This document shows positions 35,929 to 46,339 of a stretch of 64,000 nt of DNA, in pieces. This DNA is from Roseovarius sp. 217. Its GTDB lineage: Bacteria; Pseudomonadota; Alphaproteobacteria; Rhodobacterales; Rhodobacteraceae. The DNA is taken from assembly GCF_000152845.1 (NCBI RefSeq), contig NZ_CH902584.1, forward strand, positions 3,823,562 through 3,887,561, in the 5' to 3' direction. Position numbers and translations under genes: made by a program. Position 1 is the stretch's first letter. Each line of letters starts with the position of its first letter. Under the pieces are notes generated by a model that saw only the letters and a program-made list of their open reading frames with translations, was not told the origin of the DNA and made no database searches.

Positions 35929-37398
35929 TCAGTCCGACCGCAGCACCGCCGACACGGGTGCCAGCGCCACGCTCGCGGCCCGGTCCTGCAATCCCCACAA
36001 GAGCAGCGCGCTGATCGTGTCCGCCCGCATCCGGCCCAACATGATCACGCCCTCCTCCTGCTGATCCGCCTTCATTGCGGCCTGATCCAGAAATCGTCGA
36101 ATCGCAGCGGCATTCTGCCCCTCCCCGTCAAAATCCCGGAACAGACTGGCCGAAGGCACGCCTTCCCGCGCAATCAGTTTTTGCGCGGTGTTCAGCCCAT
36201 TGGGATGCATCACCAACCCATGCCCGCTCTCCTTGAGAATCGGAGCCAGTTGCGCACTCGCCTCGCGGCTCGATTGCAAGCCGGTGCCGGTGCCCTCCAG
36301 CACGGCCACCGCCTGCGGCACCTGAGCGAACCATGCCTGCATCGCGACCTCTGCATCCTCGGGGCGCGCACCCTCTGGCAGATCGGTCATCGCCAAGACC
36401 TCGAATCCGGCAGCGCGGTACCGTTCCGCCGCAGCGGCCGCCCCGGGCCATCCGACATCGACCGCGAAATTCAACGGATAGGGAAAACTCTGAAGCGCCT
36501 CGAGCCCAATCGGGCTCTTCCCGTCATCCATGAGGATGATCGCCATCAGAGGCTTGCCCTCGGGATTGTCGAACGCCACCCGATTGCGGGCCAGAGCCCC
36601 CTCCTGCGTCACGGGCTCCACCGCCGCCTCGACCTCTGGCGCCGGGTCAGCCAGACTGGGGAGGCGATTTGTCGTCACCCCGTCCGCGCGGTTGCCAATG
36701 GTCCCGAGTGCGGGCAGCGTCTTAGAGACGGTCTCGTCTTCGGGCGCGGTTGCCGTCGCCGCCTGCGCTTCGGCCTCCGGTGACATATCCGTCATGTCGT
36801 CCCCATCGGATGCCTCTGGAATGAGCACTGGGGCTGGTTCTTCTTCAGGAAAGATCGACATGTCAGTCTCTGCCTCGGCAGCGTCCGCCGCGTCTTCTTG
36901 CGGCACGCTCACACCGGCGCTCTCTTCCTCCGGTTCCGGGGCGGGCGGCTGCGCCGGATCAGTCGAGATCGCCAAGGACTCCTCGCTGGACGGCACGTCT
37001 GGCGGCGACAGCAGCGGGCTGGGCAGCACCGGATCATCCGTCTGCACCGCAACGCCAGAAGTCTCGCCCCCGACCGAAGGGGCCGCAGCCAGCTCCGCCG
37101 CCTCGCCGGTCTCAGGAGACTGGGACGGCGTGGTATCCGCGCCGACAGAGGCCAGATCATCCGGTGTGGGCGGTGCGACTTGCGACACAACCCCACTTTC
37201 AGGCGCGCTCTGCGCCTCTGGCAAGGCCGCTTGCTCATCTTCTCGCCGAAGGTCGAACCCTGATCCGGCTGGCACCTCTAGGCTCACCGCCTCTGGCGGA
37301 GTGACGCCCGGTCCCCCGCTCAGAACCGACAGCGTGCCCAAGGCCAGTCCCGAGACCAGCGTTCCCGTCATCATGCCTGCCAATACCCCGCGTGCCAC
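35929..37398 (-). CDS. Divergent polysaccharide deacetylase (YibQ type) with long acidic linker
   Basis: The protein has 489 residues and starts at GTG 37398 with AAAGG nearby. An N-terminal hydrophobic segment (GVLAGMMTGTLVSGLALGTLSVL) acts as signal or anchor. Residues about 35-245 are low-complexity, rich in Glu, Asp, Pro, Ser and Ala. The C-terminal domain (about 270-485) carries MAIILMDDGKSPIGLEAL, YPLNFAVDVGWPGAAAAAERYRAAGFEVLAMTDLPEG and a late GVIMLGRMRADTISALLLW, matching the divergent polysaccharide deacetylase family, which often lacks normal metal ligands. A cell-envelope role is inferred. Confidence 0.8.
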   Translation of the reverse strand: MARGVLAGMMTGTLVSGLALGTLSVLSGGPGVTPPEAVSLEVPAGSGFDLRREDEQAALPEAQSAPESGVVSQVAPPTPDDLASVGADTTPSQSPETGEAAELAAAPSVGGETSGVAVQTDDPVLPSPLLSPPDVPSSEESLAISTDPAQPPAPEPEEESAGVSVPQEDAADAAEAETDMSIFPEEEPAPVLIPEASDGDDMTDMSPEAEAQAATATAPEDETVSKTLPALGTIGNRADGVTTNRLPSLADPAPEVEAAVEPVTQEGALARNRVAFDNPEGKPLMAIILMDDGKSPIGLEALQSFPYPLNFAVDVGWPGAAAAAERYRAAGFEVLAMTDLPEGARPEDAEVAMQAWFAQVPQAVAVLEGTGTGLQSSREASAQLAPILKESGHGLVMHPNGLNTAQKLIAREGVPSASLFRDFDGEGQNAAAIRRFLDQAAMKADQQEEGVIMLGRMRADTISALLLWGLQDRAASVALAPVSAVLRSD

Positions 37399-37533
37399 TG
37401 CCTTTGCCCCCGTATCTGCCTGTTTTGCCTGTTATCCGGCCTAGCGCCTCTTGACGGTACCGCGCAAGACTGAACAAGTATACCGCGACCGGGCCCTTGG
37501 CCTCCAGCCCCCTTTGCATGAGGACAGGCGCGA

Positions 37534-38115
37534 ATGCTGCTCTTGATCGACAACTACGACAGTTTCACCTATAATCTCGTCCATTACGTCGGCGAATTGG
37601 GTGCAGAAACCCGCGTTCTGCGCAACGATGCGCTCAATGTGCAAGAGGCGATGGCGATGCACCCCGATGGGATCCTGCTGTCGCCCGGTCCCTGCGACCC
37701 GGATCAGGCGGGCATCTGCCTGCCGCTGACACTGGCCGCCGCCGAGGCGGGGATTCCCCTGCTTGGCGTCTGCCTTGGACATCAGACCATCGGTCAGGCC
37801 TTTGGCGGCAAGGTCATCCGCCACTCCGAAATCGTGCATGGCAAGATGGGCCAGATCCATCATCAGGGCAAAGGCGTCTTTGCCGGTCTGCCCTCACCCT
37901 TCGAGGCCACGCGCTATCACTCGCTGGTGGTGGAACGCTCCAGCCTGCCCGATTGCCTCGAGATTACCGCAGAACTGGCCGATGGCACCATCATGGGGCT
38001 GCAACACCGCGATTTGCCAATCCAGGGCGTGCAGTTTCACCCCGAATCCATCGCCTCGCAACACGGTCACGCCCTGCTCAAGAACTTCATCGACATGATG
38101 CAGGTCCCGGCATGA
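37534..38115 (+). CDS. trpG: Anthranilate synthase component II (glutamine amidotransferase)
   Basis: TrpG supplies ammonia to TrpE. The protein has 193 residues. The class I amidotransferase motifs are [19 protein letters not shown], the nucleophile Cys in [17 protein letters not shown], and His and Glu in [11 protein letters not shown]. It may also serve PabB in folate synthesis, as in many bacteria. It is first in trpGDC-moaC-moeA, overlapping trpD by 4 bases. Confidence 0.96.
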   Translation: MLLLIDNYDSFTYNLVHYVGELGAETRVLRNDALNVQEAMAMHPDGILLSPGPCDPDQAGICLPLTLAAAEAGIPLLGVCLGHQTIGQAFGGKVIRHSEIVHGKMGQIHHQGKGVFAGLPSPFEATRYHSLVVERSSLPDCLEITAELADGTIMGLQHRDLPIQGVQFHPESIASQHGHALLKNFIDMMQVPA

Positions 38116-39134
38116 GCGACCGGCTCAAACCCTTGATCGGCGCGGCCGCCGACCGGTCGCTCACGCGACAAGAGGCCGAAATCGCCTTTCAGATTCTCTT
38201 TGAAGGCGAGGCAACACCGGCCCAGACCGGCGGCTTTCTCATGGCCTTGCGCACCCGTGGCGAGACGGTCGATGAATATGCCGCCGCCGCCGCCGTGATG
38301 CGCGCCAAATGCAACGCGGTGCGCGCACCAGAGGGCGCGATGGACATTGTCGGCACCGGCGGCGATGGCAAGGGCACGCTCAATATCTCGACCGCGACGG
38401 CCTTTGTGGTGGCGGGTGCTGGCGTGCCGGTGGCCAAGCATGGCAATCGCAATCTCTCGTCCAAATCTGGTGCTGCGGATGCGCTGACCGAGATGGGAAT
38501 CAAGGTCATGGTCGGCGTCCCCGTGGTCGAACGCGCACTCAGGGAGGTGGGCATCGCCTTTATGATGGCGCCCATGCATCACCCGGCCATGGCGCATGTC
38601 GGCCCGGTGCGCACCGAGTTGGGCACCCGGACCATTTTCAACATCCTCGGCCCCCTCACCAACCCCGCAGGCGTCAAACGCCAACTCACCGGTGCCTTTT
38701 CCCGCGACCTCATCCGTCCCATGGCCGAAACGCTGGGCCAATTGGGGTCAACCCGCGCTTGGCTCGTGCATGGCTCGGACGGCACAGATGAGATGACGAT
38801 CACCGGCGTCTCCTGGGTCGCGGCCCTCGAAGAAGACGGCAGCATCCGCGAGACCGAATTGCACCCCGAGGATTTCGGGTTGCCCGTGCATCCCTTTGAG
38901 GCCATCTTGGGTGGCACCCCGGCGGAAAACGCCACCGCGCTGCGCGCGCTGCTCGATGGGGCACCCGGCGCTTACCGCGATGCCGTCCTGCTCAACGCCG
39001 CTGCGGCCCTGACCGTGGCGGGACATGCCAGCGACCTGCGTGATGGCGTGGCCCAGGCTGTCGAGAGCATCGACAGCGGCGCGGCCCGCGCGAAACTCAC
39101 CGCTCTGGCGAAACTGACATCGGAGACCGTATGA
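38112..39134 (+). CDS. trpD: Anthranilate phosphoribosyltransferase
   Basis: TrpD joins anthranilate and PRPP. The protein has 340 residues, the normal length. The PRPP site is [24 protein letters not shown], and [21 protein letters not shown] and [22 protein letters not shown] are family signatures. The ATG at 38112 overlaps the trpG stop and its own stop overlaps trpC, both ATGA. Confidence 0.97.
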   Translation: MSDRLKPLIGAAADRSLTRQEAEIAFQILFEGEATPAQTGGFLMALRTRGETVDEYAAAAAVMRAKCNAVRAPEGAMDIVGTGGDGKGTLNISTATAFVVAGAGVPVAKHGNRNLSSKSGAADALTEMGIKVMVGVPVVERALREVGIAFMMAPMHHPAMAHVGPVRTELGTRTIFNILGPLTNPAGVKRQLTGAFSRDLIRPMAETLGQLGSTRAWLVHGSDGTDEMTITGVSWVAALEEDGSIRETELHPEDFGLPVHPFEAILGGTPAENATALRALLDGAPGAYRDAVLLNAAAALTVAGHASDLRDGVAQAVESIDSGAARAKLTALAKLTSETV

Positions 39135-39946
39135 CCAGCCCGACCATTCTGGACAAGATCAAAGCCTACAAACTCGAGGAAATCGCGGCAGCCAAGGCCG
39201 ACCATCCCACCTCTGAAATCGAAACATTGGCCAACGAAGCGCCCCCGGTGCGCCCCTTCGCCGAGGCGCTGCACAAAGCCAGCAAGTCCGGTTACGGTCT
39301 CATTACCGAGATCAAAAAGGCCAGCCCGTCCAAGGGGTTGATCCGCGCCGATTTCGATCCGGCCGCTCTGGCAGAGGCCTATGCGACGGGCGGTGCCACA
39401 TGTCTTTCGGTGCTCACCGACACGCCCAGCTTTCAGGGTGCACCAGACTATCTCAAAGAGGCGCGTGCCGCCTGCGACCTGCCCGTGCTGCGCAAGGATT
39501 TCATGTATGACCCCTATCAGGTCGCCGAAGCGCGCGCTTGGGGGGCCGACTGCATTCTGATCATCATGGCCAGCGTATCCGACGCGCAGGCCCTCGAGTT
39601 GGAAGAGGCCGCGACGCACTGGGGCATGGATGCCCTGATCGAGGTTCACAACCGCGAAGAGCTTGACCGCGTCGGCCACCTCACGTCGCGGATGGTCGGC
39701 ATCAACAATCGTGATCTCAACAGCTTTGAAACCTCGCTCGACACCACCCGGCAATTGTCGAAATTCGTCCCCCCCGAGCGGATGATCGTCTGCGAGAGCG
39801 GCCTTGCAACGCCTGCCGATCTCTCGGACATGGCCCGCTACGGCGCGCGCAGCTTTCTTATCGGCGAAACCCTGATGCGCGCCGACGATGTGGCACAGGC
39901 CACCCGCGACATACTCGCCAATCCGCTCATGCCCGGGGGCTTTTGA
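39131..39946 (+). CDS. trpC: Indole-3-glycerol phosphate synthase
   Basis: TrpC closes the indole ring. The protein has 271 residues forming a TIM barrel. [21 protein letters not shown] contains the catalytic Lys and the PSKG loop. [30 protein letters not shown] and [18 protein letters not shown] are also conserved. It is not fused to TrpF. Its stop overlaps moaC by one base (TGATG). Confidence 0.97.
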   Translation: MTSPTILDKIKAYKLEEIAAAKADHPTSEIETLANEAPPVRPFAEALHKASKSGYGLITEIKKASPSKGLIRADFDPAALAEAYATGGATCLSVLTDTPSFQGAPDYLKEARAACDLPVLRKDFMYDPYQVAEARAWGADCILIIMASVSDAQALELEEAATHWGMDALIEVHNREELDRVGHLTSRMVGINNRDLNSFETSLDTTRQLSKFVPPERMIVCESGLATPADLSDMARYGARSFLIGETLMRADDVAQATRDILANPLMPGGF

Positions 39947-40422
39947 TGGCAGGGCTCAGCCATTTTGACGGCCAGGGCCATGCCCATATGGTCGATGTCT
40001 CTGACAAGGACATCACCGCGCGTGTTGCAGTGGCCGAGGGTCACATCAAGATGGCCCGTGAAACCTTTGATATCATTACCGAAGGTCGTGCCAAAAAGGG
40101 CGATGTTCTCGCCGTCGCCCGCCTCGCCGGGATCATGGCGGCCAAGCGGACGCCAGACCTCATCCCGCTCTGCCACCCGCTCTCCATCACCAAGGTCACG
40201 GTGGATCTGACACTCGATCCCGAGCTACCCGGCGTGCGCATTGCCGCCACGGTCAAGACCACCGGCCAGACTGGCGTCGAGATGGAGGCTCTCACCGCCG
40301 CCTCCGTGGCCGCGCTCACCGTCTATGACATGACCAAGGCGGTAGACAAGGCGATGGAAATCGGCGGCATCCGCGTCATCCTGAAAGATGGCGGAAAATC
40401 AGGACGGTATGAGGCGACATGA
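39946..40422 (+). CDS. moaC: Cyclic pyranopterin monophosphate synthase
   Basis: MoaC acts after MoaA in molybdenum cofactor synthesis. The protein has 158 residues from the ATG at 39946. Motifs are [41 protein letters not shown] and [26 protein letters not shown], the last containing the active-site Asp and Lys region. It lies inside the trp operon, a conserved arrangement in Rhodobacter relatives. Confidence 0.97.
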   Translation: MAGLSHFDGQGHAHMVDVSDKDITARVAVAEGHIKMARETFDIITEGRAKKGDVLAVARLAGIMAAKRTPDLIPLCHPLSITKVTVDLTLDPELPGVRIAATVKTTGQTGVEMEALTAASVAALTVYDMTKAVDKAMEIGGIRVILKDGGKSGRYEAT

Positions 40423-41591
40423 TCACCGTTGACGCGGCTCTCGCGCATCTCTTCAGCCTCGTGCACCCGCTCGACATCGAAGAGGTGCCACTCGCACAGG
40501 CTGCGGGCCGTATCCTCGCCCGCGATGTGACTGCGACCCGTGACCAGCCGCCCTTTGCCGCCTCCGCGATGGACGGCTACGCAATCCGCGAAGAAGAAGC
40601 CGCACCCGGCGCGCGATTTACCGTCATTGGCGAGGCAGCGGCGGGCCATGCCTATACCGGCACCCTCGACGCAGGCGCGGCAGTGCGCATCTTTACGGGC
40701 GCGCCGCTGCCCAAAGGTGCCAGCCGCGTGATAATCCAAGAGGACGTGACCCGCGACGGCGATCAGATCACCCTCAGGGATAAACTGGATACCAAGGACC
40801 ACATTCGCCCCTTGGGTTGCGATTTCCGCCATGGGCAGGCGATCACAGCCCCCCGCCGCCTGCGCCCCACCGATATCGCCCTTCTGGCCTCGATGAACAT
40901 CGCCGCCGTGCCGGTGCGCCGCAAACCACAGGTGGCGCTGATGTCCACCGGCGACGAATTGGTCATGCCCGGAGAGACCCCGGGCCCCGATCAGATCATC
41001 GCCTCCAACACCTTTGGCCTCAAGGCGCTGCTGGATGCGCTCGGGGCAGAGGCGCGCATCTTGCCCATCGCCCGCGATACCGTGGCCTCACTCACCGCAG
41101 GCTTTGCCCTCACCCGAGGGGCCGATCTGATCATCACCATCGGCGGTGCCTCGGTCGGCGATCATGATCTCGTGGGTCGGGTGGCGGGCGATCTGGGCAT
41201 GGAACGGGCCTTTTACAAGGTCGCCATGCGTCCCGGTAAACCGCTGATGGCCGGTCGCATGAACGGCGCGGCCATGGTCGGCCTGCCGGGCAATCCGGTC
41301 TCGGCCATGGTCTGCGGCCATGTGTTCATCGCCCCGATGATAAACGCCATGCTGGGTCTGGGCGCGCAGGCCGCGCCCCGCCTGCGCGCCCCGCTGGCGA
41401 TCCCCCTGCCACCCAACGGCCCGCGAGAGCATTACATGCGCGCAGCCCTCACACCGGCGGGCATTCACCCCGAGGACAAGCAGGATAGTTCGCTCCTCAG
41501 CATCCTCGCCAACGCCGAGGCGCTCATGGTCCGTCCCGCCAGCGACCCGGCTCGCAACGCAGGTGACATGGTCGCGTATCTGCCGCTCTAG
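40419..41591 (+). CDS. moeA: Molybdopterin molybdenumtransferase
   Basis: MoeA inserts molybdate into adenylated molybdopterin. The protein has 390 residues. Motifs are [66 protein letters not shown] and [15 protein letters not shown]. The product is the cofactor the CoxL subunit encoded about 8 kb away needs. It overlaps moaC by 4 bases and ends convergent with rseP. Confidence 0.96.
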   Translation: MITVDAALAHLFSLVHPLDIEEVPLAQAAGRILARDVTATRDQPPFAASAMDGYAIREEEAAPGARFTVIGEAAAGHAYTGTLDAGAAVRIFTGAPLPKGASRVIIQEDVTRDGDQITLRDKLDTKDHIRPLGCDFRHGQAITAPRRLRPTDIALLASMNIAAVPVRRKPQVALMSTGDELVMPGETPGPDQIIASNTFGLKALLDALGAEARILPIARDTVASLTAGFALTRGADLIITIGGASVGDHDLVGRVAGDLGMERAFYKVAMRPGKPLMAGRMNGAAMVGLPGNPVSAMVCGHVFIAPMINAMLGLGAQAAPRLRAPLAIPLPPNGPREHYMRAALTPAGIHPEDKQDSSLLSILANAEALMVRPASDPARNAGDMVAYLPL

Positions 41592-41679
41592 GCTAGGCAG
41601 GCTCACAGATTGGATTTGGCCGCGATCTCCAAAGCGCGACCTCAAGGCGCGGCATGCGCCACAGCGCAGCGCCCGTCCC

Positions 41680-43029
41680 TTACGGGCAGAAGATATCGTT
41701 GAACAAGGCGAACAGCATCAACGACAGAACCAGCGTCAAGCCCATGGTCATCAGCACCCGCAGCGCGCGCTCACTCGGTGGACGGCCCGACACGGCCTCA
41801 TAGGCATAAAACACCAGATGCCCCCCATCCAGCACCGGCACCGGAAAGAGATTGAGCAAACCCACAGCCGTTGACAGCACCGCAATGAACCAGACGAAAC
41901 TCTCCGGCCCTTGGCTCGCCATCGCCCCCGAAACCTGCGCTATGCCAATCGGCCCGGACATGTTGCAACTGCTGATCGCCCCGGTGATCATGTGATAGAG
42001 ACCCGAAAGCGAGCTCTGGATGATCTCGCCGGTCTGCCCCACCGCATTGCCGACGGCCTCGACCGGACCCAACCGTTCGGTTGCCGGCTCGAACGCCATG
42101 CCGCCCGCGATGCCAATGCGCCATTCGGTGCGAAACCCGCCCTCGGGCTGCGGCTCGTCCACCCGGCGCGGTGTGATGTTGACCTCATAGGTCTCGCCCC
42201 CCGCGCGCCACAGCGTCAGCGCCAGAGGCGCGCCATTCGATCCCTCAACCACATCCTTGAGCTCTTCAAAGGCCATAACCGGTGTGCCATTGATCGCCGT
42301 GATCACATCGCCCGGCTGCAAATCTGCATCGAACGCCGCTGATTGCGGGGCGAGACCGCTGATCAATGGCGGCATAAGCTGCGGCCCCGCCGCAGTAACC
42401 CGGCTCCCCGCGCGCTCGACCTCATAGCGCAAGAGCGCTTGCCGCGGCAGCGCGTCAATCAGATCGTCATAGACTTCGCCCACCGCCACATCAGGCAGGC
42501 TTTGCCCCTCAATGCTCAGCACCCTGTCACCCGGCTCCAGCGTGATGCCTTCCACCGGCAAGGGTTTCAGCGCACCGACTGTCAAAGGATCAGCGGTTTT
42601 GCCGCCGCTCATCATCACGGCGCTGAAAATCAGGATCGACAGGATGAAATTGAACACCGGCCCCGCCGCGACCGTGGCCGTGCGCGCCCAGAGCGGCGCC
42701 CCGTGCATGGTCTGGCGCAGGCGCTCCGGCGGCAGCGCCGCCATTGCGGCGCCATCCTTGCCGCTCGCAGCATCGGCATCGCCCAAAAACTTGACAAAGC
42801 CGCCAAACGGCAGCGCGGCCAGTTGCCAGCGCGTGCCATGTTTGTCGGTGCGCGCGAAAAGCACCGGGCCAAACCCAAGCGAGAACACCTCGGCTTTGAT
42901 CCCGGACCAGCGGCCGACGATGTAATGACCATATTCATGCACCGCCACAATCACCGAGAGCGCGACAACAAAGGCCAGTATCGTCAGGAAAACATTACCG
43001 AATTGCGGCAGAAAGGTCAGAATATCCAA
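41680..43029 (-). CDS. rseP: Site-2 intramembrane metalloprotease RseP
   Basis: RseP cleaves membrane-bound anti-sigma factors and signal peptide remnants. The protein has 449 residues. The zinc motif HEYGH lies in VIVAVHEYGHYIVGRW near residue 31, a PDZ region sits in the middle (LQPGDVITAINGTPV) with a first one before it (LEPGDRVLSIEGQSL), and the C-terminal LFPVPVLDGGHLVFYAYE holds the third metal ligand. It lies 3 bp after dxr in the pyrH operon. The usual next gene, bamA, is missing. Confidence 0.95.
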   Translation of the reverse strand: MDILTFLPQFGNVFLTILAFVVALSVIVAVHEYGHYIVGRWSGIKAEVFSLGFGPVLFARTDKHGTRWQLAALPFGGFVKFLGDADAASGKDGAAMAALPPERLRQTMHGAPLWARTATVAAGPVFNFILSILIFSAVMMSGGKTADPLTVGALKPLPVEGITLEPGDRVLSIEGQSLPDVAVGEVYDDLIDALPRQALLRYEVERAGSRVTAAGPQLMPPLISGLAPQSAAFDADLQPGDVITAINGTPVMAFEELKDVVEGSNGAPLALTLWRAGGETYEVNITPRRVDEPQPEGGFRTEWRIGIAGGMAFEPATERLGPVEAVGNAVGQTGEIIQSSLSGLYHMITGAISSCNMSGPIGIAQVSGAMASQGPESFVWFIAVLSTAVGLLNLFPVPVLDGGHLVFYAYEAVSGRPPSERALRVLMTMGLTLVLSLMLFALFNDIFCP

Positions 43030-43032
43030 GCT

Positions 43033-44211
43033 TTATCCTTGCGTTGTTCGCGTCAACACGACCTGATCGGCCTGCGTCCTTGCCAGATGGTCCATATGGG
43101 CCACCACATCAAGGGTCATCTCGGAATTCCGTGCCTCTGGCGCATGGCCGAGTGCGTTCAGCACCTCTTCGACCACCATGTTCATATCGGTAAACCGGAT
43201 GCGCCCCGCGATGAAATGATCCAGCGCCCGTTCCTTGGCCGCGTTGAAAATCGCACCCGACAGACCGCGCGCCTCCATCACCTCGCGCGCGAGGCGCAGG
43301 GCGGGATAGCGCTCGGGATCGGGCGACCGGAATTCCAGCGTGCCGATGGCCGCCAGATCCAGCACCTCGACCGGCAAGGCCTGCCGTTGCGGCCAGTTCA
43401 GCGCATAGCCGATCGCATGGCGCATGTCAGGTGGCCCCACATGAGCCATCAGCGCCCCATCGCAGAACCCCACCAGCGCATGTACCAAGGATTGCGGATG
43501 GATCAGCACCTCGATCTGCTTGGGGGTAAAGCCAAAGAACTCCCGCGCCTCGATCATTTCCATCGCCTTGTTGAACATCGAGGCGGAATCAATGGTGATC
43601 CGCTGCCCCATCGCCCAATTCGGATGCGATGAGGCCTCGGCCACGGTGGCACTCGCCAGTCGCTCCAGCGGCCAATCGCGGAATGCCCCCCCAGAGGCGG
43701 TGATGATTACCCGGCTCACGGCGGCAGAATCCTCACCCACCAGCGCCTGAAAGATCGCCGAATGCTCGCTGTCCACCGGCAGGATGGTGGCGCGGTTGGC
43801 GCGCGCGGTGCGCATCATCAACGCCCCCGCCGTGACCAGCGATTCCTTGTTGGCCAAGGCCAGCGTCGCGCCCTGCTCCAACGCCGCCAGACCGGGGGCA
43901 AGCCCAGCCGCGCCGACAATCGCCGACATCACCCATTGCGCCGGTCGGCGAGCGGCCTCGATCAAGGCTGCCTTGCCCGCCGCCGCCTCAACCTTGCTGC
44001 CCTTCAATGCCTCACGCAGCGATACCAGCAGATCGTCATGCGCCGTCACCGCCACATCCGCCCCAAGCGCGATGGCATCGCGGGCCAGCCTGTCGATCTT
44101 GCGCCCTCCGGTGAGCGCCACGACGTCATAGGCTCCCGGTGACCGCTTGATCAGATCAATCGTGTTTTGCCCGACAGAGCCGGTTGCCCCCAAAATGGAA
44201 ATGCGTTTCAT
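43033..44211 (-). CDS. dxr: 1-deoxy-D-xylulose 5-phosphate reductoisomerase
   Basis: Dxr makes MEP, the committed step of isoprenoid synthesis. The protein has 392 residues from the ATG at 44211, which overlaps the cdsA stop. NADPH motif GATGSVGQNTIDLI, ANKESLVTAG, VDSEHSAIFQ (acidic metal site), ASGGAFRDWP and HPNWAMGQRITIDSASMFNKAMEMIEA are typical. The isoprenoids feed UppS, encoded in the same operon. Confidence 0.97.
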   Translation of the reverse strand: MKRISILGATGSVGQNTIDLIKRSPGAYDVVALTGGRKIDRLARDAIALGADVAVTAHDDLLVSLREALKGSKVEAAAGKAALIEAARRPAQWVMSAIVGAAGLAPGLAALEQGATLALANKESLVTAGALMMRTARANRATILPVDSEHSAIFQALVGEDSAAVSRVIITASGGAFRDWPLERLASATVAEASSHPNWAMGQRITIDSASMFNKAMEMIEAREFFGFTPKQIEVLIHPQSLVHALVGFCDGALMAHVGPPDMRHAIGYALNWPQRQALPVEVLDLAAIGTLEFRSPDPERYPALRLAREVMEARGLSGAIFNAAKERALDHFIAGRIRFTDMNMVVEEVLNALGHAPEARNSEMTLDVVAHMDHLARTQADQVVLTRTTQG

Positions 44212-44987
44212 GCCACCCCCGGCAAGAGGCCCACGGCCCACAAGATGACAACAACCAGCGCGGCACCCAGCATCGCGTCAAACCGGTCCAACACGCCGCC
44301 ATGACCGGGAATGAGGTTCGAGCTGTCCTTGACCCCGCGCAGCCGCTTGACCGCACTTTCGGCAATATCGCCCATCTGCCCGGCAAAGCTCACCAGAACC
44401 GACAACGGCACCAGCGCCAGCCCCGCACCGGTCGGTGCCGCAAAGATCAATCCAACGCCCGCCGCACCAATCCAACCGGCAATCGTGCCCGACCATGTCT
44501 TCTTGGGGCTGTAGCGCGGCCAGAACTTGGGCCCGCCCAACGAGCGCCCCGCGAAATAGCCCGCAACATCAGAGATCACGACCACCGCCACCAGCCACAA
44601 CACCCAAATCAAACCAGCCTCGGCGCGCAGCGTGCCCATGGCGTAACAGCCCAAGAGCGACCAGATCGCCAGCGCGAAAAACGGCCCGCGTTCCCGCTCG
44701 ACCGACCTCGACGCGACGACGACCGCCGCCAAGAGGATTGGCAAAACCATGATCCCCGGCAACCACAGCGCCAAGGCCACCGCCACAGCCGCCAGAACGC
44801 CAGACCGCAACGCATCTGGGGCCGCGAACATCCGCGCCGCCTCCCAAATCATCGCCCCAGCGAGCACACAGACCAGTGCCGCAAAGGGAACCCCGCCAAG
44901 CCAGATTTCAACCGCACCGACAACAATCAGCACGATGCCCGACATCAGACGCGGCCAGAGATCGGTCCAGCGTGCCGCCCCGCTCAT
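44208..44987 (-). CDS. cdsA: Phosphatidate cytidylyltransferase
   Basis: CdsA makes CDP-diacylglycerol for phospholipids. The protein has 259 residues and about seven membrane segments. The signature SAVKRLRGVKDSSNLIPGHGGVLDRFDAML is near the C-terminus. It overlaps uppS and dxr by 4 bases each. Confidence 0.95.
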   Translation of the reverse strand: MSGAARWTDLWPRLMSGIVLIVVGAVEIWLGGVPFAALVCVLAGAMIWEAARMFAAPDALRSGVLAAVAVALALWLPGIMVLPILLAAVVVASRSVERERGPFFALAIWSLLGCYAMGTLRAEAGLIWVLWLVAVVVISDVAGYFAGRSLGGPKFWPRYSPKKTWSGTIAGWIGAAGVGLIFAAPTGAGLALVPLSVLVSFAGQMGDIAESAVKRLRGVKDSSNLIPGHGGVLDRFDAMLGAALVVVILWAVGLLPGVA

Positions 44988-45727
44988 GCAGGTGCGGCCC
45001 CGAACCGACGATCCCGCGACCCGTATTGTGACAGCAAGCGGGCAAAAACATCCGGGGTGAAATCCGGCCAGAGCGTGTCGATGAACTCATATTCCGCATA
45101 GGCCGATTGCCAGAGCAGGAAATTGGAAATCCGCGCCTCGCCAGAGGTGCGGATCACCAGATCGGGATCGGGCAATACGTAAGTATCCAGATAGCGCGGC
45201 AGCGTTTCCTCATTGACGTCCTCCGGGCGCAGCCGTCCCTCGGCCACGTCAATCGCCAGGCGCTTGGTGGCGCGCGACACCTCGTCCCGCCCCCCGTAAT
45301 TGAGCGCGATGGTCAGATTGGTGCCGGTGCAATGCGCGGTCATCGCCTCGGCCTCATCCATCAGATTGCGCAGCTTGGCATCCAGCCGGGGGCGATCACC
45401 GATAAACCGCACCTGCACATTCTCGCGCACGAACTCCTGCATTTCCTTCATGATATAGCGGCGAAAGAGACTCATCAGCCCCGCCACCTCGGTCTGTGTC
45501 CGCTTCCAGTTTTCCGTGGAAAAAGCAAATATGGTCAGGTACTTGACGCCCAACCCGGGGCAGGACTGCACGATCTCGCGCACCCGCCGCGCGCCGGCGT
45601 GATGACCGAACAGGCGCGGTCGCCCGCGCTTTTGCGCCCAGCGGCCATTGCCGTCCATGATGATCGCCACATGGCGCGGCCCCTCGGTCGGGGATGATTT
45701 TCCTGCCATGGGCGCGACTTTCGGCAT
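44984..45727 (-). CDS. uppS: Undecaprenyl diphosphate synthase
   Basis: UppS extends farnesyl diphosphate to the C55 carrier used in wall synthesis. The protein has 247 residues. HVAIIMDGNGRWAQKRG contains the catalytic Asp, and YLTIFAFSTENWKR and DLVIRTSGEARISNFLLWQSAYAEYEF are family motifs. The start at 45727 was taken because it overlaps the frr stop as ATGA. A second Met lies 6 codons in. Confidence 0.96.
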   Translation of the reverse strand: MPKVAPMAGKSSPTEGPRHVAIIMDGNGRWAQKRGRPRLFGHHAGARRVREIVQSCPGLGVKYLTIFAFSTENWKRTQTEVAGLMSLFRRYIMKEMQEFVRENVQVRFIGDRPRLDAKLRNLMDEAEAMTAHCTGTNLTIALNYGGRDEVSRATKRLAIDVAEGRLRPEDVNEETLPRYLDTYVLPDPDLVIRTSGEARISNFLLWQSAYAEYEFIDTLWPDFTPDVFARLLSQYGSRDRRFGAAPA

Positions 45728-46290
45728 CAGACCTGCATGATCTCCGCTTGTTTGCCGTCCAGAACCTCGTCCACATGCTTGATAAAGCGGTCGGTCAGGC
45801 TCTGCACTTCACCTTCCCAGAATTTTTGATCGTCCTCGGACATGCCGTCGGCCTTGGCCTTCTTGATTTGATCCATCCCGTCGCGGCGCACATTGCGCAC
45901 AGCGACGCGGGCATGTTCGGCATATTGCGCGGCAACCTTGGTCAGCTCTTTGCGGCGCTGCTCGTTCAATTCCGGGATCGGCAGCATGATGATCGTGCCG
46001 TTGAGCTGCGGATTGATCCCCAGCCCACTCTCGCGGATGGCCTTTTCGACCTTGCCGACCAGACCCTTGTCCCAGACGTTGATCGTGACCATACGCGGCT
46101 CCGGCACGTTGACCGTGCCCACCTGATTGATCGGGGTCTTCTGGCCATAGGCATCGACCATGATCGGCTCCAGCATCGAGGCCGAGGCGCGCCCTGTCCG
46201 CAGGGACGCAAATTCGGTCTTGAGCGCGCTCATCGCGCCTTCCATCCGGCGTTCCAGATCGCCCGTGTCGATTTCGATATCTTCCGCCAT
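45727..46290 (-). CDS. frr: Ribosome recycling factor
   Basis: Frr splits the ribosome after termination together with EF-G. The protein has 187 residues, the standard length. Motifs are [74 protein letters not shown] and the C-terminal helix with [19 protein letters not shown]. It is between pyrH and uppS. Confidence 0.97.
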   Translation of the reverse strand: MAEDIEIDTGDLERRMEGAMSALKTEFASLRTGRASASMLEPIMVDAYGQKTPINQVGTVNVPEPRMVTINVWDKGLVGKVEKAIRESGLGINPQLNGTIIMLPIPELNEQRRKELTKVAAQYAEHARVAVRNVRRDGMDQIKKAKADGMSEDDQKFWEGEVQSLTDRFIKHVDEVLDGKQAEIMQV

Positions 46291-46339
46291 GTCGTCTTAG
46301 TCCTTCTTCCGGCTCTTGTCCTGTCAGCCTTGTTTTGCC

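Noticed and set aside
40419..41591. Possible linkage of moaC-moeA solely to the cox operon
   Set aside because: They overlap the trp genes in an arrangement also known from relatives, so proximity to cox is not evidence of a special link.
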